This document shows positions 15,980 to 25,063 of a DNA stretch of 64,000 nucleotides, in pieces. A model generated the notes under the pieces. It was not told the DNA's origin. It was given only the letters and a program-made list of their open reading frames with translations, and ran no database searches. Position 1 is the first letter of the stretch. Each line of letters starts with the position of its first letter. A program made the translations under genes and the position numbers. Origin of the DNA: an uncultured Parvibacter sp. (GTDB lineage Bacteria > Actinomycetota > Coriobacteriia > Coriobacteriales > Eggerthellaceae); assembly GCA_910587945.1 (NCBI GenBank), contig CAJUNI010000003.1, positions 25,856 to 89,855 on the forward strand, written 5' to 3'.

Positions 15980-18900
15980 TTACAAGTCGCCGACATCGGG
16001 CTTAATGCTCTTGTGCACCGTTTTCGGTGCAGCTTGCGGCGCTTCAGGCACGCTCTCAATCGGCGCATCCGACGTGGGCGTCAACTGCTTGCCGCCTGTA
16101 CGGGGGACAGGAGAGACGCCCGCAGGTGCGCTCTTGCGCGGAGCCTGGGCCTGGCGCCCTTGCTGCTGCACCTGGGACATGCGCTGAGCACTGGCATTCT
16201 GACCCTGGGTGCGAGCAGGAGCCCCCGCAGACGCCGAGGTCTGACGGGCACGGGCAGCATCAACGTCACGACCAGCAGTCGCGCCCTTCTGAGCCGCCTG
16301 TACACCCTGGGCGCCCTCGGACACGGCACCCACCACGTCGCCCCCGGCCCCGTGGGCTACGGCCTTAGCAGCATGGACACCCGTCTGCACAGCAGCCGTG
16401 CGACGGCGCTGGGACTTGGCCTCAGCATCGGCATCATCTTGCGACACTGACGTGGCGCCGATAGCACGATTCGCCTTGGTCGCCGCAGCCGCGTCGCCCT
16501 TAGAGGCGTTCGCATCCACGCGCACAGCCGCCGTGCCATTACCGCCGCCAGCAGCATCTCCGCCATCGCTCGGGACAGCATCGGGGCTTGCCGGCGCATC
16601 CGCACCGCCTGCGCCCGCATCGGGACCCACCCCTTGCTGATCCGCACCTTCAACGCCTTGGGTCGTGCCCGCGGACAGCTCCTTCGTCTCGCTGCTCTCG
16701 CTGCTATCAGACGAAGAGGCCGCGTCTGCCCCGCCAGCTTTACCACCTGCTGCGACCGCAGCCACACCAGGAGCAGTGCCGCTCGCAGCCTCAGCACCAT
16801 TGTTGCCGCCAAAGCGCTTAGCTGCCATGTAACCGCCAGCTACGTTGCCAGCTGCTGCGCCAAGACCCGCAGCCATAGCGGGATTCATACCGCTGTTTGT
16901 AGGCTCAGCACCGATTACCCGGGACACAATGCCCTCAACCGTCTCGTTCACAGCCTTCGTCATGGCCTTGCGCACACGCAGCGCCATGATGATGAAGATG
17001 ATCAGAACGATGATCATGAACACATATGAACCGAAAAGCACCACCAGATTCTGAGACGTACCGCCACCGGCAAGCATCGCAGGGATCTTCGTGGACACAT
17101 AATCATTCACGAGCAACAACATGTCGCACATGAACGCATAAGCGAAGAACGACACCAAAATCTCAACAGCCATGATTGCTGTGAGCGACACCACCTTCAC
17201 AATAGACGGAATGACGCCAAGAACCCCGAAAGGAAGCGAAAGCAAAAGTGAAATACCGTGCTTAAAGTTGTTGATGAGCATACCGAAAATATATGCGATC
17301 GCGATAATCGAAAAGGCAATCAACATAAGCACGGCATTTGCCCAGAGCACAAACCCATAGAAACCCGTACCCACGGAGTTCACGCTGTAATGGCGCAGAA
17401 CACCGGTATCAATTACCGCCTTATCCGCAGAATGAACCTGCACGCTGTTATTTACAAACTGCGAGTTCAGGTAGTTGTACATACCGATGGTGGATAGACC
17501 CTTACCATTCTGATGGAAATACGTGTACCCCGTTGAAGGACTACCATTAGCTCCCAGATTGCCATCCATGAACCAGTTGAGGTAACCATCCAGTTGCTTC
17601 ACCTTATCATCCTTAGGCTGGAACAAACCACCCTTGTAATTCTCCGCCTTCGTCATACCCTCCAGATACACAACCAAATCCTCACGATTGAAATCACTCG
17701 CAGCCTCAAGATCGTTCTGAGCCCGCATCTTAGCCGTTGACTCAAAATTGGAAGCCAACACCGTATCGTTCCCGATGAAACGCATAAGCATGTTGAGCGA
17801 TGTGTTAAACGATGCCAAGCGCGTGCTCATACTGGTCAAATCGCTGTTATCACCGTTCGTTGCAGGATCACGCTCATCGGTGTCCCACGTGTACCCGTCA
17901 GCCAAGCCCCCTGCAAAACCATGCAGAGTATTGTACAAACCGGCCTTCTGATTGATGGCAAACGCATACTCCCGAATTCGACCAAGGGTCTCACCGCTGG
18001 CATTACCGCCCACACCGTCCCGCTGATCCGGTTCGAGCTTAAACTCCATACCATCGGGCACGGCCAGCTGGTTGTTGATTGCCCAGCTCTCAAAGTCGAC
18101 GAAATTCGATGCGATAACCGTGTCCGCGTTCATGTTCGTACCGTCCATTTCAGCGGCCATCGCATCCAAAGCAGACGTATAGAGCGTGCCGAGCAACGGA
18201 ATACCGAGTGCGATAAAAGCCACTCGGATAACTAACTGCTTCGCTTTGTGGCTCACCGACCCAGCATCAGCCTGCTTACCCCGAGCACGTGCGACCATCC
18301 ACAAACCCCATGTGAACACAAGCCCGATCATGAACAACGGCACAAGTACCTCGAACCCAAGCGACTGCAGGGTCTTGTACATCGAGGAGAACGTGCCCAT
18401 GACAGCCGAATTTTCCCAAATCTGGCCGCCAACCTGATATTCACCGATCGCATTATTGAACAGCGCAAACGGATTGAATGCCTGAATGAGCCCGATAGTC
18501 AGACCCATGGCGTGACTTGTCAGAGACGCGAACATATAGCAAACGAACATGATCGAACCCAGCAGGCTTCGCAGGATGTCATTGAGGAAAGACATGCCGC
18601 TAGCTACCGAGTCAAAGCCCATAAGCCCGAGCAGATAACCGTAACGACTATAGCTCTGAAAAGGGTGGTGGTTCGTCGCATAAGCGTTGTCCATGGCCAT
18701 GAAAGCATCCGAAGAGATACTGGCCGCAGCCTGGCTGAACAAGTTGATGGTGAAACCAAGCATCTCAATATCGGCATTATCGGGATCTACAAACCCGATA
18801 AGACCCGAATCATCACCCGGTTGCCAGAGCATCGAGCTTGAATCTTCCCCCGGATACTTCGTATCCAGCTCGTTTTTCGCCAACGCACTCTGGAACTGAC

Positions 18901-19048
18901 TCGATGCCATCGTGGAAATCGAAGAGAACGACACGTCCTTGACATCATCGGCCCATGCCGTGCTCGGAATCAAACACGCGAGTGCCATGACGCACGCCAT
19001 AACCGCAGCAATCAGCTTGACAAAACCGGTGTTCGCGACCTTTCCCAT
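15980..19048 (-). CDS. VirB6/TrbL-like polytopic T4SS protein (1022 aa)
   Basis: The start at 19048 follows GGGGAG by about 8 nt and gives an N-terminal signal peptide (about 8-33, ending PSTAWA-DD). A large extracytoplasmic loop alternates with at least six membrane segments: about 155-180, 240-262, 273-292, 580-605, 617-660 and 685-710. The last about 270 residues are Ala/Gly/Asp-rich low complexity and probably cytoplasmic. VirB6/TrbL-type channel proteins of Gram-positive T4SS have this long, multi-span layout with a disordered tail. It precedes the VirB2-like gene and follows the VirB4-like genes, as in such clusters. Confidence 0.8.
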   Translation of the reverse strand: MGKVANTGFVKLIAAVMACVMALACLIPSTAWADDVKDVSFSSISTMASSQFQSALAKNELDTKYPGEDSSSMLWQPGDDSGLIGFVDPDNADIEMLGFTINLFSQAAASISSDAFMAMDNAYATNHHPFQSYSRYGYLLGLMGFDSVASGMSFLNDILRSLLGSIMFVCYMFASLTSHAMGLTIGLIQAFNPFALFNNAIGEYQVGGQIWENSAVMGTFSSMYKTLQSLGFEVLVPLFMIGLVFTWGLWMVARARGKQADAGSVSHKAKQLVIRVAFIALGIPLLGTLYTSALDAMAAEMDGTNMNADTVIASNFVDFESWAINNQLAVPDGMEFKLEPDQRDGVGGNASGETLGRIREYAFAINQKAGLYNTLHGFAGGLADGYTWDTDERDPATNGDNSDLTSMSTRLASFNTSLNMLMRFIGNDTVLASNFESTAKMRAQNDLEAASDFNREDLVVYLEGMTKAENYKGGLFQPKDDKVKQLDGYLNWFMDGNLGANGSPSTGYTYFHQNGKGLSTIGMYNYLNSQFVNNSVQVHSADKAVIDTGVLRHYSVNSVGTGFYGFVLWANAVLMLIAFSIIAIAYIFGMLINNFKHGISLLLSLPFGVLGVIPSIVKVVSLTAIMAVEILVSFFAYAFMCDMLLLVNDYVSTKIPAMLAGGGTSQNLVVLFGSYVFMIIVLIIFIIMALRVRKAMTKAVNETVEGIVSRVIGAEPTNSGMNPAMAAGLGAAAGNVAGGYMAAKRFGGNNGAEAASGTAPGVAAVAAGGKAGGADAASSSDSSESSETKELSAGTTQGVEGADQQGVGPDAGAGGADAPASPDAVPSDGGDAAGGGNGTAAVRVDANASKGDAAAATKANRAIGATSVSQDDADAEAKSQRRRTAAVQTGVHAAKAVAHGAGGDVVGAVSEGAQGVQAAQKGATAGRDVDAARARQTSASAGAPARTQGQNASAQRMSQVQQQGRQAQAPRKSAPAGVSPVPRTGGKQLTPTSDAPIESVPEAPQAAPKTVHKSIKPDVGDL

Positions 19049-19125
19049 AATCATCTCTCCCCATAACAGGCGACCGCCCTCACCCATTTCGAAAGCGGTC
19101 GCCTTATGTTTCTCTCAATTCCCGT

Positions 19126-19146
19126 TTGAACCTAGCGTCAATTATA
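19126..19146 (-). promoter_or_regulatory. -10 element and leader motif before the VirB6-like gene
   Basis: TATAAT (19146-19141, minus strand) lies just past the VirB4-like stop at 19155 and about 95 nt upstream of the VirB6-like start. AGGTTCAA (19133-19126) follows it, as at 15912. No clear -35 is visible. Confidence 0.45.
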
Positions 19147-19154
19147 CATGAAAC

Positions 19155-21002
19155 CTAATCAAGCTGCAGCATCTGCTGGAAAACCACGTTGTCAAACCCG
19201 CGGCGCACATAACACACTGCCTCCGACTTGCTCGTAACTAGCTTCTGCAAGTCAACGGGAATCTCAACCCCGAGCACCCGCTGGTAGTCTGCCACCACCG
19301 TCTCGGTCATGTTGCCCAGAACCGAGTAGTCGGCCTTATCCAAGCGATTGAACTTCACATCCGCGATCATCTTGTCGATGTGGTCATAGGCATACACCAC
19401 GCGCCCACCGTGGTCGAACAGGTTGTCCAACTGTGTGGCCACATAGCCCTTCACACCAGCATCGATCTTCTCGGCGCCGTGGATGATGAGCACATCCCCC
19501 ACACCCAAAGACCCCACAGCAAAACCGATGGCATTCACCAGCTGTGCCATAGCGATGCCAGGACCTCGGCGCATCAGCTGAGACAAGTCGTAAATGACCC
19601 GCTGCGAGGTCACCGCACGATCAACCGCGTCCGAGGTGAAGTTGTTAAATAGGTCACCATTAGCCGACAGCAGATTGGAAAATGTCGTGGCCAGCACACT
19701 CATCGCATGCAGCTTCTCATCATCGCGTGCCCGAGAGTTCACCAGCGCCTTGTACTCGGTCTGCAGATAGCTCACGAACATTTGAAGACGCGGCACCTCA
19801 CGGTGCGGCAGGCCCACCACGCGCAGACGATCACGATTGGCCATTGCGTTCTCGTACCACATGCGATTGTCGATGTAGAACTGCGTGGCCACGCTCTCAA
19901 GCGAACCGCGGATGATCGACCGATCAGCATCGGTGGTCTCATAAGCCTGCTCGGCCATGAGCGTCAGCTTGCGCATCTGCATCGGAAACACCGACAGCTC
20001 GTCATCCACCGAACCAAACATCTCGAACATATTCAAGGCGCCATGGTTCAAATCCACGTTTGCTGTGATGGTGCGAAATGCCGGTCCCAAATCCAACAGA
20101 TTGGCCCCATTGAGCACCACATGCACGACCTTGTGTCCGTTCATGAGCGCTGCCTGTGACAGCTTGGATGCCCACATGTCGCTCACATGCGCACGGTTGC
20201 GCTGTGAATTGATCTGCTCGGATGCAATGACCGTATGGTGGCGGTACATATCGGTGTCCATGACGATGCCCGATGAGTTCACATCCCCCACCATGTAACC
20301 CACGTACTCCCCACCGGGATCCTCCAAGCCATGGGTTACCAGCGAGTACGAACCCGCGTACTCAGTGGACGTAAAATGGAACCCCTTGCCGCGCTTGGCA
20401 GCATTGCCCAGAAGCAACGAGGACAGCTCGCGACGCTGGTCGCCCTGATAGGGCTTCGCATCCAGCGTGGCAAAACGCTCGGTATAGAGACGCTCGATCT
20501 TACCGATAGCATCGTCCAGAGCCTCCACCGTCGGCGCCTTGACAAGCAGCCGATTGTGCACTGACAGATAGCTCGCGCCCTCATTGAGCTCGGCTGTGAT
20601 GATGTCAATGTCCGTGGACGTTTTAGACGCCTTTGCCTTGGACGAGCGATTACCGCCGGCATTCTGCTCATTGGAGTTGATGTTGGACACCTGCTCCGAG
20701 CGCGACTGCATGTCGCTCACCCATTTCTCCCCCATACGGCGCACCTGTTCTAGGTTCACCGTGGACACCCCATCAGACAGCCCAGATGGGATACGATTGA
20801 TACCCCAGAACGGGCCGAAATTGTCACTTGCCACCGCATGGTGCGTGAATGTCAGAATAGAGGCAACATAGTCGTCCACCTCGAAGTAATCGCTGTGGAA
20901 TACATAAGCAAACCGCGGCTTGAGACGGCTTAGGGCCTCAGACGAGCGAAAAGTCACGTCCGCTTCCTTCTGCTTCTTAGCTTTCTTCCCAAACAGAGCC
21001 AT
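19155..21002 (-). CDS. VirB4-like conjugation protein lacking Walker motifs
   Basis: The 615-aa protein has the layout of a VirB4/TraE-family ATPase: an N-terminal mixed domain (1-215), then a RecA-like half with the family order of helices and a C-terminal YQRVLG-like end. However, the P-loop position (HHTVIASEQINSQRNRAHVS, about 258-277) has no GxxGxGK, and the Walker B position reads DVLIIHGAEKID where an active protein has DE. It should therefore not hydrolyse ATP and may be structural. Its ATG overlaps the stop of the previous gene by one base (TAATG), so the two are translationally coupled. The family call is by architecture and context. Confidence 0.7.
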   Translation of the reverse strand: MALFGKKAKKQKEADVTFRSSEALSRLKPRFAYVFHSDYFEVDDYVASILTFTHHAVASDNFGPFWGINRIPSGLSDGVSTVNLEQVRRMGEKWVSDMQSRSEQVSNINSNEQNAGGNRSSKAKASKTSTDIDIITAELNEGASYLSVHNRLLVKAPTVEALDDAIGKIERLYTERFATLDAKPYQGDQRRELSSLLLGNAAKRGKGFHFTSTEYAGSYSLVTHGLEDPGGEYVGYMVGDVNSSGIVMDTDMYRHHTVIASEQINSQRNRAHVSDMWASKLSQAALMNGHKVVHVVLNGANLLDLGPAFRTITANVDLNHGALNMFEMFGSVDDELSVFPMQMRKLTLMAEQAYETTDADRSIIRGSLESVATQFYIDNRMWYENAMANRDRLRVVGLPHREVPRLQMFVSYLQTEYKALVNSRARDDEKLHAMSVLATTFSNLLSANGDLFNNFTSDAVDRAVTSQRVIYDLSQLMRRGPGIAMAQLVNAIGFAVGSLGVGDVLIIHGAEKIDAGVKGYVATQLDNLFDHGGRVVYAYDHIDKMIADVKFNRLDKADYSVLGNMTETVVADYQRVLGVEIPVDLQKLVTSKSEAVCYVRRGFDNVVFQQMLQLD

Positions 21003-21880
21003 TAGACCGTCTCCTTACCCTTGAACAGCGACGAAAGCGCCGTATCAATATCACTTCCGAACAGAGCCGCAGCCCGTTTGAACACCAGCGTAGAGTTCTC
21101 GCACTCGGATACAAACATGTTCTTGGCCCGGTCAAGCGCCTCCCGATTATCTGCCTTAATGATCATGTACTGATGGATGGACCTGAAGTTCTTGCCCACA
21201 CCCTCTGCGAGCGTATGGCGCTCGGCCCGAGCAAGCGCCAGCAGCTCAGGGTCCCCACCCTGAAGCCGTGCAATGCGCCGATCCATAGCCGCCACCTGCT
21301 TCTCTACATGCTGGGGCTCCTTTACAGTCAGAAAGATGAGCTCATAGTCGGTGTGCATCTTCCGGAAGAACGTATCGCAACGGTCGATGATCGCATCGCG
21401 GTCCTCATCGAACAGAAGCACCGAGCCCGAACCCACGACCGAATAGGCATAGCCCCACGTGCCATCGGTGAACTCGATAAGCCCGCGGTCATAATCAATG
21501 TTCGCAATACGGCACACCCCGCGAAACTCGTTGGCCATATCCGTCACACGGCACTTGACACGCCGCTTGCCGCCCGTCATGTACTCGATGGCCACCGGCA
21601 CCCAGGAGGCCTTGATGCCGCCCAGACCATCGGAGCGCACAAGCAACCAGGTGGCCAGCGCCCACAAAAGCACGAACGGGATGATGAGCAAAGGCCCACC
21701 TGCTGCCACAAATGACTGGGTAACGATCCAAGCGCAAACAAAGCCGCTCCCCAAAGCGGCAAGAATCGTCTTCATTGGCAGCGGCCTGAGTCCCACTCCC
21801 GAGCTGCCTTGCAGTGCCAACTCCACATCAAGGAACGAACTGTCCAATGATGTCGGAATCTTATAGGATTTCTTCGCCAT
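21002..21880 (-). CDS. Membrane protein resembling a PrgI/VirB4 N-terminal unit
   Basis: The start at 21880 (MAKKSYKIPTS) follows AAGGGA. After about 45 residues come two membrane segments (about 37-57, ILAALGSGFVCAWIVTQSFV; about 62-80). The remaining soluble domain (about 95-292) includes IEFTDGTWGYAYSVVG, like the N-terminal domain of VirB4 proteins. PrgI-type two-TM proteins usually precede virB4, and here one seems joined to VirB4-like N-terminal sequence, with the rest in the coupled downstream gene. This is an inference from motif order. The 292-aa protein overlaps the next start by one base. Confidence 0.7.
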   Translation of the reverse strand: MAKKSYKIPTSLDSSFLDVELALQGSSGVGLRPLPMKTILAALGSGFVCAWIVTQSFVAAGGPLLIIPFVLLWALATWLLVRSDGLGGIKASWVPVAIEYMTGGKRRVKCRVTDMANEFRGVCRIANIDYDRGLIEFTDGTWGYAYSVVGSGSVLLFDEDRDAIIDRCDTFFRKMHTDYELIFLTVKEPQHVEKQVAAMDRRIARLQGGDPELLALARAERHTLAEGVGKNFRSIHQYMIIKADNREALDRAKNMFVSECENSTLVFKRAAALFGSDIDTALSSLFKGKETV

Positions 21881-21912
21881 AGTGACAATTCCCTTTCGTA
21901 CATCTCCAACTC

Positions 21913-21990
21913 TCACCCAGTCATGCTACCATGTTCACATGCAAGGCGCACATGCGGATTTCCCGACCGCCAGGCACGCAGGTTCGACAT
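21913..21990 (-). CDS. Possible 25-aa leader peptide
   Basis: On the minus strand GGGGAGAG lies 3-5 nt before an ATG at 21990 that opens 25 codons (MSNLRAWRSGN...) ending in TGA at 21913, about 33 nt before the 21880 start. The start codon sits inside the AGGTTC/GAACCT stem-loop described next. It could be a translated leader that opens the downstream ribosome site. Evidence is limited to site and position. Confidence 0.3.
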   Translation of the reverse strand: MSNLRAWRSGNPHVRLACEHGSMTG

Positions 21991-22105
21991 TCTCTCTCCC
22001 CTTGAACCTCGAACTGCACAAACCACTGCCTCGCCTGCAATCCTCTCTCCAAGAGGGCCGCTCCACAGGTTCGCACATACGTCCTCTCCCCTGGGACATG
22101 AACCT
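21980..22105 (-). promoter_or_regulatory. Twin stem-loops with Shine-Dalgarno sequences in the loops
   Basis: Two elements in the 293-nt gap 21881-22173 share one plan: AGGTTC and GAACCT arms (22067-22105 and 21980-22009) enclosing GGGGAGAG and an ATG on the minus strand. The arms are short (6 bp). Repeating the same arms and loop twice suggests a leader structure controlling the VirB4-like unit. The rest of the gap shows no gene. Confidence 0.4.
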
Positions 22106-22173
22106 CCGGAGCAGCCCTCAATTTTTTTATCCCCTGACCGAATCGCGTCTGCTTCGAACCCCTCTTCTGGCCC

Positions 22174-24375
22174 TTAGTCGAAGCTCATGTCGATGACCCA
22201 GTTGTCGCCCCACTTCGGATCCTCGTCCTTGGTCTTCCAGACCAGCTTAAGATTGGCCCCGAACTCCGTGCCCTTGCGGCTCTTGAGTCCCTCCACACGG
22301 ATGGTGCAGCCGCTTTCGAGCTGGGTGCGCTCCTCGTCGGTAAACACATGGCCTGCACAGGACTTCGGGCACTTCGGCGTGGACTCGTCGCTCTTCGGGA
22401 AATCCCCCGTGACACCGAAATAGGTGCGACCGTTATACTCAAGATCATCTTCGAGCCAGCACTCCCAATCATAGGGCTTGCCCGTCTTGCTGGACACTGC
22501 AGAGATCACCACATGCTCACCGCGGAACAGACGGTCCACCTCGTCATCGGTGAAACGATGCCCGCGGTGGTTGCGATTGAAGCGCTTCGCCTCACCGTTC
22601 CACGTGCCCTCGGCATACTCCTTGTCGGCAAAATCAGCCATTTTGAAACCGCCTTTCTTCGCGTTTCCCTTCATCGTCTCTATATCCTCGCGCACCAGCT
22701 TGGCCACTTCGGCCAGAAGCGCATCAGGATCAGCCTTACCCGCAGCCACATCATCCATCTGCTTGAACACACGCTCAGACAGATGGATATCCCCGATGTT
22801 AGTTCCCGGCAGCAGGGCATAACTCATCTCCCCCACCTCGGTCAGCTTCAGCTTGCCTTTAGTGTCGGAGATAAGCGGATACTTGGTGCCGCAGGCGTCC
22901 GCCAGAACGGACACGCGCGTGGCGCCCGTACCCACGTTGTAACGCTCAAGCTGCTTGCACAGCCACTTTTGCGTTGGATACGGCGGCCGCGGCGGCACAC
23001 CCTCATGGATAAACGGCTCAGCCTTTGCGCCCAAACCCTTCTTCGACACCTGAGTGTCGCTATCATCGTCAGCATCGGCATCGAAAATGCCCTTCCAACC
23101 CATGGACTTTGGAATGTTCACGGTGCCCACATAAGTCGGATAATCGGCCACGTGGCCCTTCTGCTGCTCATAGACGTAATCCTCAGCGAGCATCGTGAGG
23201 TAGTTCTTAGCGATGATCTGATACAGAGCACCAGCACCTGCGCCGAATTTTGCATCCAAGTCACGCAGCGAAGCAGGGACGTTAGGCCCTGGGCGATTCG
23301 CCCCGTGAGCCATGCCGTCCTTCACATGGGTCTTGCGAGGTGTGCGATGTGTAAGCATCGACACATCGGCGCCTACGACCTTGGCAATGGCATTGATTTT
23401 CGGCAGAAGCTCATTGAACTGCTCCGCAGTGACACAATGATCTTCTGTGCGCGGGTAACTCAGCACCTGAGACTCGTACATGCGTTGATAAAGCTTGAGA
23501 ACAGCGTCGGGCTTCATCCCCTTGGCCGACATGAGCGCCGACACACCAGCCAAATCGAGCAGCTTCGGCGGCGCTGTAGTTTTCTCCTTCGTAGAGTCAT
23601 GCACCACAGCACTCGCGTGCAGCCCACCGGGCACCTCGGCCTTGGTCGCATAGCGCTCCGTGTCTGGATCGCTGTACACAACCCCATTCTCATCCTTGAA
23701 ACGATTCTCGTAGAACGGGACGGCCTTGTAGTTGTTGTATGCCTTGAGCGCATCCCCGATGAGCAGCACCATAGCCGACTTCAGGCGCCCCTGGCGCACG
23801 ACCACGCGCCCCGGAGACACCTTCGTAGCAATGCGCGTGAACTGCATTGACAGGAAGTCCCAGCGATTACGAAACCACGCCTTTTTATAGTCAGGGTCAT
23901 CGACCATACCAGGCAGCACCACCTGGTTATCCCAGGCTTTTTGGATCTCTTTGACCGACTCATCGGCAAAGAACAAACGACCCCACGTCTTGGGTCGCAG
24001 GTTGGCCGCATCAAGCGCCTCCCAGGCCAGAAGCTCGCCCTCACCAGACGGGTCATCATCCGTTGCGATCAAAATCTTATCGCACTTGGACAGCGTGGAC
24101 TTCATATCGTTGAACACACTCGTAGTGTCCTTACGACGCTGCTGCTTCCACTTCATATGAGACGGATCCCACGGCAGGTTCGCCAGCTCCCAGGACTTGT
24201 ACTGCTCGACCAGTGCTGCCGGCACCTGCTTCTCGGGCGGCGCCAGCTCGAACAGATGACCGCGCAGAGCACAGATGACATACTGCTCGCCTTTGTATGT
24301 GCCAGACATACCGCCCAGCGCCTTAGCGAAATTACGCGCAGCACTTGGCTTCTCGCAAAGAACTCCTGTGGTCAT
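22174..24375 (-). CDS. topB: DNA topoisomerase III (type IA)
   Basis: This 733-aa enzyme relaxes or decatenates DNA through a transient single-strand break and is common on large conjugative elements. The TOPRIM domain shows the catalytic Glu (LCEKPSAARN, E8) and TDDDPSGEGE (105-114). The active tyrosine is Y307 in LSYPRTED. The C-terminal region carries two similar modules with FTDDEVDRLFRGEHV and FTDEERTQLESGCTI, the accessory repeats seen in TopB proteins. It lies 13 nt after a small gene with which it likely shares a transcript. Confidence 0.95.
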   Translation of the reverse strand: MTTGVLCEKPSAARNFAKALGGMSGTYKGEQYVICALRGHLFELAPPEKQVPAALVEQYKSWELANLPWDPSHMKWKQQRRKDTTSVFNDMKSTLSKCDKILIATDDDPSGEGELLAWEALDAANLRPKTWGRLFFADESVKEIQKAWDNQVVLPGMVDDPDYKKAWFRNRWDFLSMQFTRIATKVSPGRVVVRQGRLKSAMVLLIGDALKAYNNYKAVPFYENRFKDENGVVYSDPDTERYATKAEVPGGLHASAVVHDSTKEKTTAPPKLLDLAGVSALMSAKGMKPDAVLKLYQRMYESQVLSYPRTEDHCVTAEQFNELLPKINAIAKVVGADVSMLTHRTPRKTHVKDGMAHGANRPGPNVPASLRDLDAKFGAGAGALYQIIAKNYLTMLAEDYVYEQQKGHVADYPTYVGTVNIPKSMGWKGIFDADADDDSDTQVSKKGLGAKAEPFIHEGVPPRPPYPTQKWLCKQLERYNVGTGATRVSVLADACGTKYPLISDTKGKLKLTEVGEMSYALLPGTNIGDIHLSERVFKQMDDVAAGKADPDALLAEVAKLVREDIETMKGNAKKGGFKMADFADKEYAEGTWNGEAKRFNRNHRGHRFTDDEVDRLFRGEHVVISAVSSKTGKPYDWECWLEDDLEYNGRTYFGVTGDFPKSDESTPKCPKSCAGHVFTDEERTQLESGCTIRVEGLKSRKGTEFGANLKLVWKTKDEDPKWGDNWVIDMSFD

Positions 24376-24388
24376 AGATATGCCTCCT

Positions 24389-24610
24389 CTACTCTTCGAC
24401 CATATGCATACGGGCCAGCGCGATAATGTCCCCGCTCAGCTGCAGCTCCTGCTTGGCGCGATTCCAGTCATCGGACATATGCGCATTGAAGTCCCACTGC
24501 ATACGCATCTCCTGAAGCTCAACCATGTCTGCTGCCGTGATGGCGCCCACAAATGGCTCCTTATTCACGACGCACTGGCGCAGCTCATCCCATAGCGTAA
24601 GTTCAGACAT
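24389..24610 (-). CDS. Small hypothetical protein, 73 aa, upstream of topB
   Basis: The start at 24610 (MSELTLWDEL) has AAGGGGAC about 8 nt upstream. The protein is soluble, helical and slightly acidic, with no recognisable motif. It is first in a likely two-gene transcript with topB, with a -10 at 24680-24685. Confidence 0.7.
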   Translation of the reverse strand: MSELTLWDELRQCVVNKEPFVGAITAADMVELQEMRMQWDFNAHMSDDWNRAKQELQLSGDIIALARMHMVEE

Positions 24611-24679
24611 AAAAGTGTCCCCTTTCAAATCGCTCTCTCGTGGAATGGGGATTCCCGTACCCCATTTCCCTGTTCAAAC

Positions 24680-24685
24680 ATTATA
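24680..24685 (-). promoter_or_regulatory. -10 element for the small gene and topB
   Basis: TATAAT on the minus strand lies 70 nt upstream of the 24610 start. Seventeen bp further up is TTCCAA, a weak -35. Downstream, at about 24643-24668, AATGGGG and CCCCATT can pair in the leader. Confidence 0.5.
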
Positions 24686-24758
24686 AGGCATGGCGTTTCG
24701 TTTTGGAAACATTTCTCAAAAGAAACTGACCAGAGTTCAGGCACGTTCCGACCACCTG

Positions 24759-24780
24759 GAAAAACGGGCGCTCGCGCCCG
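24759..24780 (-). terminator. Minus-strand terminator
   Basis: On the minus strand CGGGCGC-GA-GCGCCCG is followed by TTTTTCC. It would stop transcripts arriving from the 25064-28643 genes and also lies in the leader of the plus-strand gene at 24829. Confidence 0.7.
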
Positions 24781-24828
24781 CGGTATCGTCCGTGCAGTAC
24801 ACAACTGAAACCGAAGGAAGTGATACCC

Positions 24829-25062
24829 ATGCTGCTCGAATTCATCTACGGAAAGAACAACCCTTGCAACCAACTTACTGACGACCAGGCGTTTCCAATC
24901 TTCTTCGCCATTGCGACTGTCGTCATCCTCGTGGCCCTTGGCATCATCGTCTGCGGATTTACAGGCTGGGTTGGCACCATCCCGTGCACCATCGTGCTCA
25001 TCGTTGACATCGTGGTCTTCTTCGTAACCCACGCGCTGCTCATCTGGCCACGAACCGAGTAG
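24829..25062 (+). CDS. Small two-TM membrane protein, 77 aa
   Basis: The start at 24829 (MLLEFIYGKNN) follows GGAAG by 8 nt. Two hydrophobic helices are visible (about 24-45, FPIFFAIATVVILVALGIIV; about 50-72), and the protein ends LLIWPRTE. It is the only plus-strand gene among minus-strand genes here and meets the converging 25064 gene end to end. I do not recognise the family. Confidence 0.65.
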   Translation: MLLEFIYGKNNPCNQLTDDQAFPIFFAIATVVILVALGIIVCGFTGWVGTIPCTIVLIVDIVVFFVTHALLIWPRTE

Positions 25063-25063
25063 A

